Below are positions 13,022-15,196 of a stretch of 15,196 nt of DNA, in pieces. This stretch comes from JBCCFK01 sp965262315. GTDB lineage: Bacteria; Actinomycetota; Acidimicrobiia; Acidimicrobiales; UBA8592. The notes beneath the pieces were generated by a model. The model ran no database searches. It was given only the letters and a program-made list of their open reading frames with translations, and was not told the origin of the DNA. Location: assembly GCA_965262315.1 (NCBI GenBank), contig CBDHFJ010000090.1, forward strand, positions 1 to 15,196, given 5' to 3'. Position 1 is the first letter of the stretch, and each line of letters starts with the position of its first letter. The position numbers and the translations under genes are program-made.

Positions 13022-14308
13022 TCACTCGGTCGACCCCGACGTCTTCGGATGGGTGTTGGCCAGGCGGAAGCCGGCGGCTTCGGCCCGTTCGGGCGTGTCG
13101 AACCAGACCTCGGCGATGGTGGCCTTGTAGCTACGGCTGTCGGGCCGGTGGTACAGCATCGAGTCGGCGTTGCCCTTGATGGTGAAGCCCGCAGGGGCAC
13201 CGTTGTCGGGCAGCGGGGCGTGCGACCCCTCGCCGTAGGGCTGCTGGTCCTGGTCGATCACGGCAGTCGCGGCGCCGGCGGCCGAGGCCGCGGGCGCATG
13301 GTCGGACTCGCCGACGAGGGGCCGGTGGCCGTGGCCGTGGTCGCCGCCGATGTGGCGCGAGGCGATGTGGCCGGTGGTGACGTGATCGAGCAGGAGGTCG
13401 ACGTCCTCGCCGGCGTCGTCGCCCAGGGCCTCGGCACCGCCCACGATCTCCATGATCTCGGTGGTGATGGCGTCCTGGCGGGCCCGGGACAGCGCCCGGC
13501 CCAGCTTGACGATGAGCTCCTCGGCGTTGTCCGTGGCGGCCTTCATGGCTCGCTGCCGGTTGGCGTGCTCGGAGGCTGATGCGTCGAGCAGCGCCGAGAA
13601 CAACCGGCTCTCGACGTAGCGGGGCAGCAGCGCCTGGAGCACACCCTCCGGTGAGGGCTCGAACTCGAACTCGGCTTTGGCCTCGGCGGTGCCACCGCCG
13701 GCCTCGGCGACGACGGACATGGACTCGAGCGGCAGGAAGCGGCGGACCGCGACACGCTGGGTGCCCATGGAGACGAACTCCTGGTAGGTCAGCACGACCT
13801 GTTGGACCTCGTCGGCCTCGAACATCTCGCGCACGGTGCCCGCGACCTCGCGTGCCATCTCGTAGGTGGGCGAGTCGGTCATGCCCCCGAAGAACGAGTG
13901 CACGTCGTAGTTCCGGAACGTGAAGTAGTCCCGGGCCTTCTTGCCGATGAGGACCAAGCGGTAGTCCTTGCCCTCCGTCTGGGCCGCCATGACCTCACGC
14001 TCGGCGGCACGGATGACCGACGAGTTGAACGGACCCGCCAGACCTCGATCGGAGGTGAGCACCACGTAGGCGATGCTGCGGATGTCGTCGGCCTGGCGCA
14101 GCAGCGGGTGGTCGACCGCGGTGCCCTGGGCCGCCAGGTCCTCGATGACGCTGGTGATGCCGGCCGCATACGGGCGCGCTTCGTTGGCGCGCTGCATGGC
14201 CTTGACCACGCGGGTCGCGGCGATGAGCTCCATGGCTCGGGTGATCTTCTTCGTCGACTGGACCGAATTGATCCGGCGACGAAGGATGCGTTCCTGGCCT
14301 CCAGGCAC
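13022..14308 (-). CDS. atpG: F1Fo ATP synthase subunit gamma with a 133-residue C-terminal extension
   Basis: This is the central rotor shaft of F1. The core, residues 1-295, is canonical: GGQERILRRRINSVQSTKKITRAM (3-26) in two helices, LTSDRGLAGPFN (84-95), and a C-terminal helix, ANRQRAMKAATDNAEELI (249-266), running to ITTEIMEIVGGAEAL (281-295). Gamma normally stops here. The frame continues without change for 133 codons: an acidic and then His-rich linker (H309, H314, H319, H324, H326, H328, H337), an Ala/Gly-rich spacer, and a compact domain (about 371-422) with FTIKGNADSMLYH and EVWFDTPERAEAAGFR. This resembles the small actinobacterial 'sunset' domain, but the cysteines I associate with it are absent. 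The start is GTG 14308, supported by GAGGAG 8 nt upstream (14317-14322). Family certain; role of the extension unknown. Confidence 0.96.
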   Translation of the reverse strand: MPGGQERILRRRINSVQSTKKITRAMELIAATRVVKAMQRANEARPYAAGITSVIEDLAAQGTAVDHPLLRQADDIRSIAYVVLTSDRGLAGPFNSSVIRAAEREVMAAQTEGKDYRLVLIGKKARDYFTFRNYDVHSFFGGMTDSPTYEMAREVAGTVREMFEADEVQQVVLTYQEFVSMGTQRVAVRRFLPLESMSVVAEAGGGTAEAKAEFEFEPSPEGVLQALLPRYVESRLFSALLDASASEHANRQRAMKAATDNAEELIVKLGRALSRARQDAITTEIMEIVGGAEALGDDAGEDVDLLLDHVTTGHIASRHIGGDHGHGHRPLVGESDHAPAASAAGAATAVIDQDQQPYGEGSHAPLPDNGAPAGFTIKGNADSMLYHRPDSRSYKATIAEVWFDTPERAEAAGFRLANTHPKTSGSTE

Positions 14309-14350
14309 GGCGTCTGCTCCTCAGCGTCCTCTGGTGTCCTCGGCGTCCGC

Positions 14351-15196
14351 TCAGCCCTCGCCCTCGGGACGGGCGATGTCCTCTTCGGGCAGCGTGACAT
14401 CGGAGTCGACGACACTGGTCTCGGCGTCGGCCTGGGCCTCGGGGTCGACGTGGATGCCACCGGGGCCGCCGGAGCCCTCGAAGGACTGCGCGAAGGCCTT
14501 GACCGCGGCATCGAGCGCGTCTTCGTCGACCGATCCCTCGCTGGTGATCTGGGCGAGGATGCCGGGGTGTGACCCTTCGACGTGGTCGAGCAGACCCTGC
14601 TCGAATGCCGCGACGTCTTCGACCTCGATGTTGTCCAGGTAACCACGGGTACCGGCGAACAGCGACACCACCTGCTTCTCGACCGACAGCGGCGAGTTGA
14701 TGCCCTGCTTGAGCAGCTCGGTGAGGCGGTAGCCACGGTCCAGCTGGGCCTGCGACACGGCGTCGAGGTCCGAACCGAAGGCGGCGAAGGCCTCCAGCTC
14801 ACGGAACTGCTGGAGGTCGGACTTGAGCGTGCCCACGGCGGTCTTCATGGCCTTGATCTGGGCGGCCGAGCCGACTCGGGACACCGAGATGCCCACGTCC
14901 ACGGCGGGACGCACACCGGACTTGAACAGGTCGTCCTGGAGGAAGATCTGGCCGTCGGTGATGGAGATCACGTTGGTGGGGATGAACGCCGAGACGTCGC
15001 CGGCCTTGGTCTCGATGACCGGGAGGGCGGTGAGGCTGCCGGCGCCGAGCTCATCGCTCAGCTTGGCGGCGCGCTCGAGCAGGCGGCTGTGCAGGTAGAA
15101 GACGTCGCCGGGGTACGCCTCGCGACCAGGCGGGCGGCGCAGCAGCAGCGACATCTGGCGGTAGGCCTCGGCCTGCTTGGAGAGATCGTCGTAGAT
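14351..15196 (-). CDS. atpA: F1Fo ATP synthase subunit alpha (C-terminal 281 residues; 5' end outside the window)
   Basis: The frame runs off the window edge. The first visible residues, IYDDLSKQAEAYRQ, are the conserved segment just after the nucleotide-binding core, so roughly the first half is missing. Visible: LLLRRPPGREAYPGDVFYLHSR (from visible residue 17), the signature PAVDVGISVSRVGS (97-110) with the arginine finger at visible residue 107, and the helical C-terminal domain to FAQSFEG (235-241). About 40 further residues form an acidic, disordered tail ending PEEDIARPEGEG. Mycobacterial alpha also has a C-terminal extension, but a basic one that restrains ATP hydrolysis; whether this acidic tail acts likewise is unknown. 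The stop is 42 nt from the atpG start, in the same operon. Confidence 0.98.
   Translation of the reverse strand: MYDDLSKQAEAYRQMSLLLRRPPGREAYPGDVFYLHSRLLERAAKLSDELGAGSLTALPVIETKAGDVSAFIPTNVISITDGQIFLQDDLFKSGVRPAVDVGISVSRVGSAAQIKAMKTAVGTLKSDLQQFRELEAFAAFGSDLDAVSQAQLDRGYRLTELLKQGINSPLSVEKQVVSLFAGTRGYLDNIEVEDVAAFEQGLLDHVEGSHPGILAQITSEGSVDEDALDAAVKAFAQSFEGSGGPGGIHVDPEAQADAETSVVDSDVTLPEEDIARPEGEG

Noticed and set aside
10777..13179. An 800-codon open frame on the plus strand opposite atpC, atpD and part of atpG
   Set aside because: It is antisense to unmistakable ATP synthase genes. Strong third-position GC bias suppresses stops on the opposite strand, and the translation is rich in His, Gly, Arg and Asp with no recognisable fold.
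12934..13200. A short minus-strand frame spanning the atpG-atpD gap
   Set aside because: It begins inside the atpG tail in another frame and reads as Arg/Pro/Ser-rich shadow sequence; no start signal or membrane/fold pattern supports it.
13022..13423. The gamma tail as a separate downstream gene fused by a sequencing frameshift
   Set aside because: The tail is in the same uninterrupted frame as the core, composition shifts smoothly through a linker, and no internal start with a ribosome binding site is seen at the domain boundary. A fusion by sequencing error would more likely break the frame. It remains a formal possibility.
1..15196. Mobile elements, CRISPR arrays, tRNA or rRNA genes, phage or defence genes
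   Set aside because: No transposase-like frame, regularly spaced repeats, cloverleaf with a CCA-side acceptor, or rRNA-like sequence was seen on either strand.

Overview
This window looks like chromosomal DNA of a high-GC actinobacterium. The class Acidimicrobiia is my best guess, an inference from gene content and protein style and not from any search. Supporting signs are very GC-rich third codon positions, GTG starts, a MurA with aspartate in place of the usual catalytic cysteine, GlpX-type fructose bisphosphatase, a Wag31/DivIVA-like protein, and one small gene that appears to have a leaderless start.

Layout. Bases 1-98 hold the 3' end of an unidentified plus-strand gene. It converges on a rhomboid protease gene with an N-terminal Cys/His-rich domain (123-995, minus). 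A 48-residue single-pass membrane protein (1081-1227, plus) converges on murA (1282-2538, minus) across a perfect hairpin. Diverging from murA is a plus-strand pair with an ATGA overlap: an MFS transporter (2631-4163) and a PPOX-fold flavoprotein (4160-4753). These converge, 6 nt apart, on a minus-strand group: a zinc-ribbon protein with two copies of a small repeat domain (6116-6931), a protein with a C-terminal J-domain (5329-6048), and a small alpha/beta hydrolase (4760-5326). Then come plus-strand glpX (7121-8110) and a second ATGA-overlapping pair: an SDR oxidoreductase (8205-9062) and a class III-like PPK2 polyphosphate kinase (9059-9868). The rest is minus strand: a DivIVA-like gene (9929-10789), a 218-nt non-coding gap with several inverted repeats, and the 3' half of the F1Fo ATP synthase operon in the order atpA (partial), atpG, atpD, atpC (15196 down to 11008).

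How the genes fit together. The core is housekeeping: F1 catalytic subunits, first committed step of peptidoglycan synthesis, gluconeogenesis, polyphosphate-nucleotide balance and polar growth/division scaffolding. I see no tRNA, rRNA, insertion sequence, CRISPR array or phage gene.

The main oddity is the ATP synthase gamma subunit. After a normal core of about 295 residues it carries about 133 extra residues: a His-rich linker, then a compact C-terminal domain resembling the small actinobacterial 'sunset' domain. Because the end of the gamma C-terminal helix lies at the membrane-distal top of the F1 hexamer, this places an extra domain on the rotor where none is normally found. The alpha subunit also has an acidic C-terminal tail, and a GC hairpin lies between atpG and atpD. 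No intergenic stretch exceeds 300 bases.
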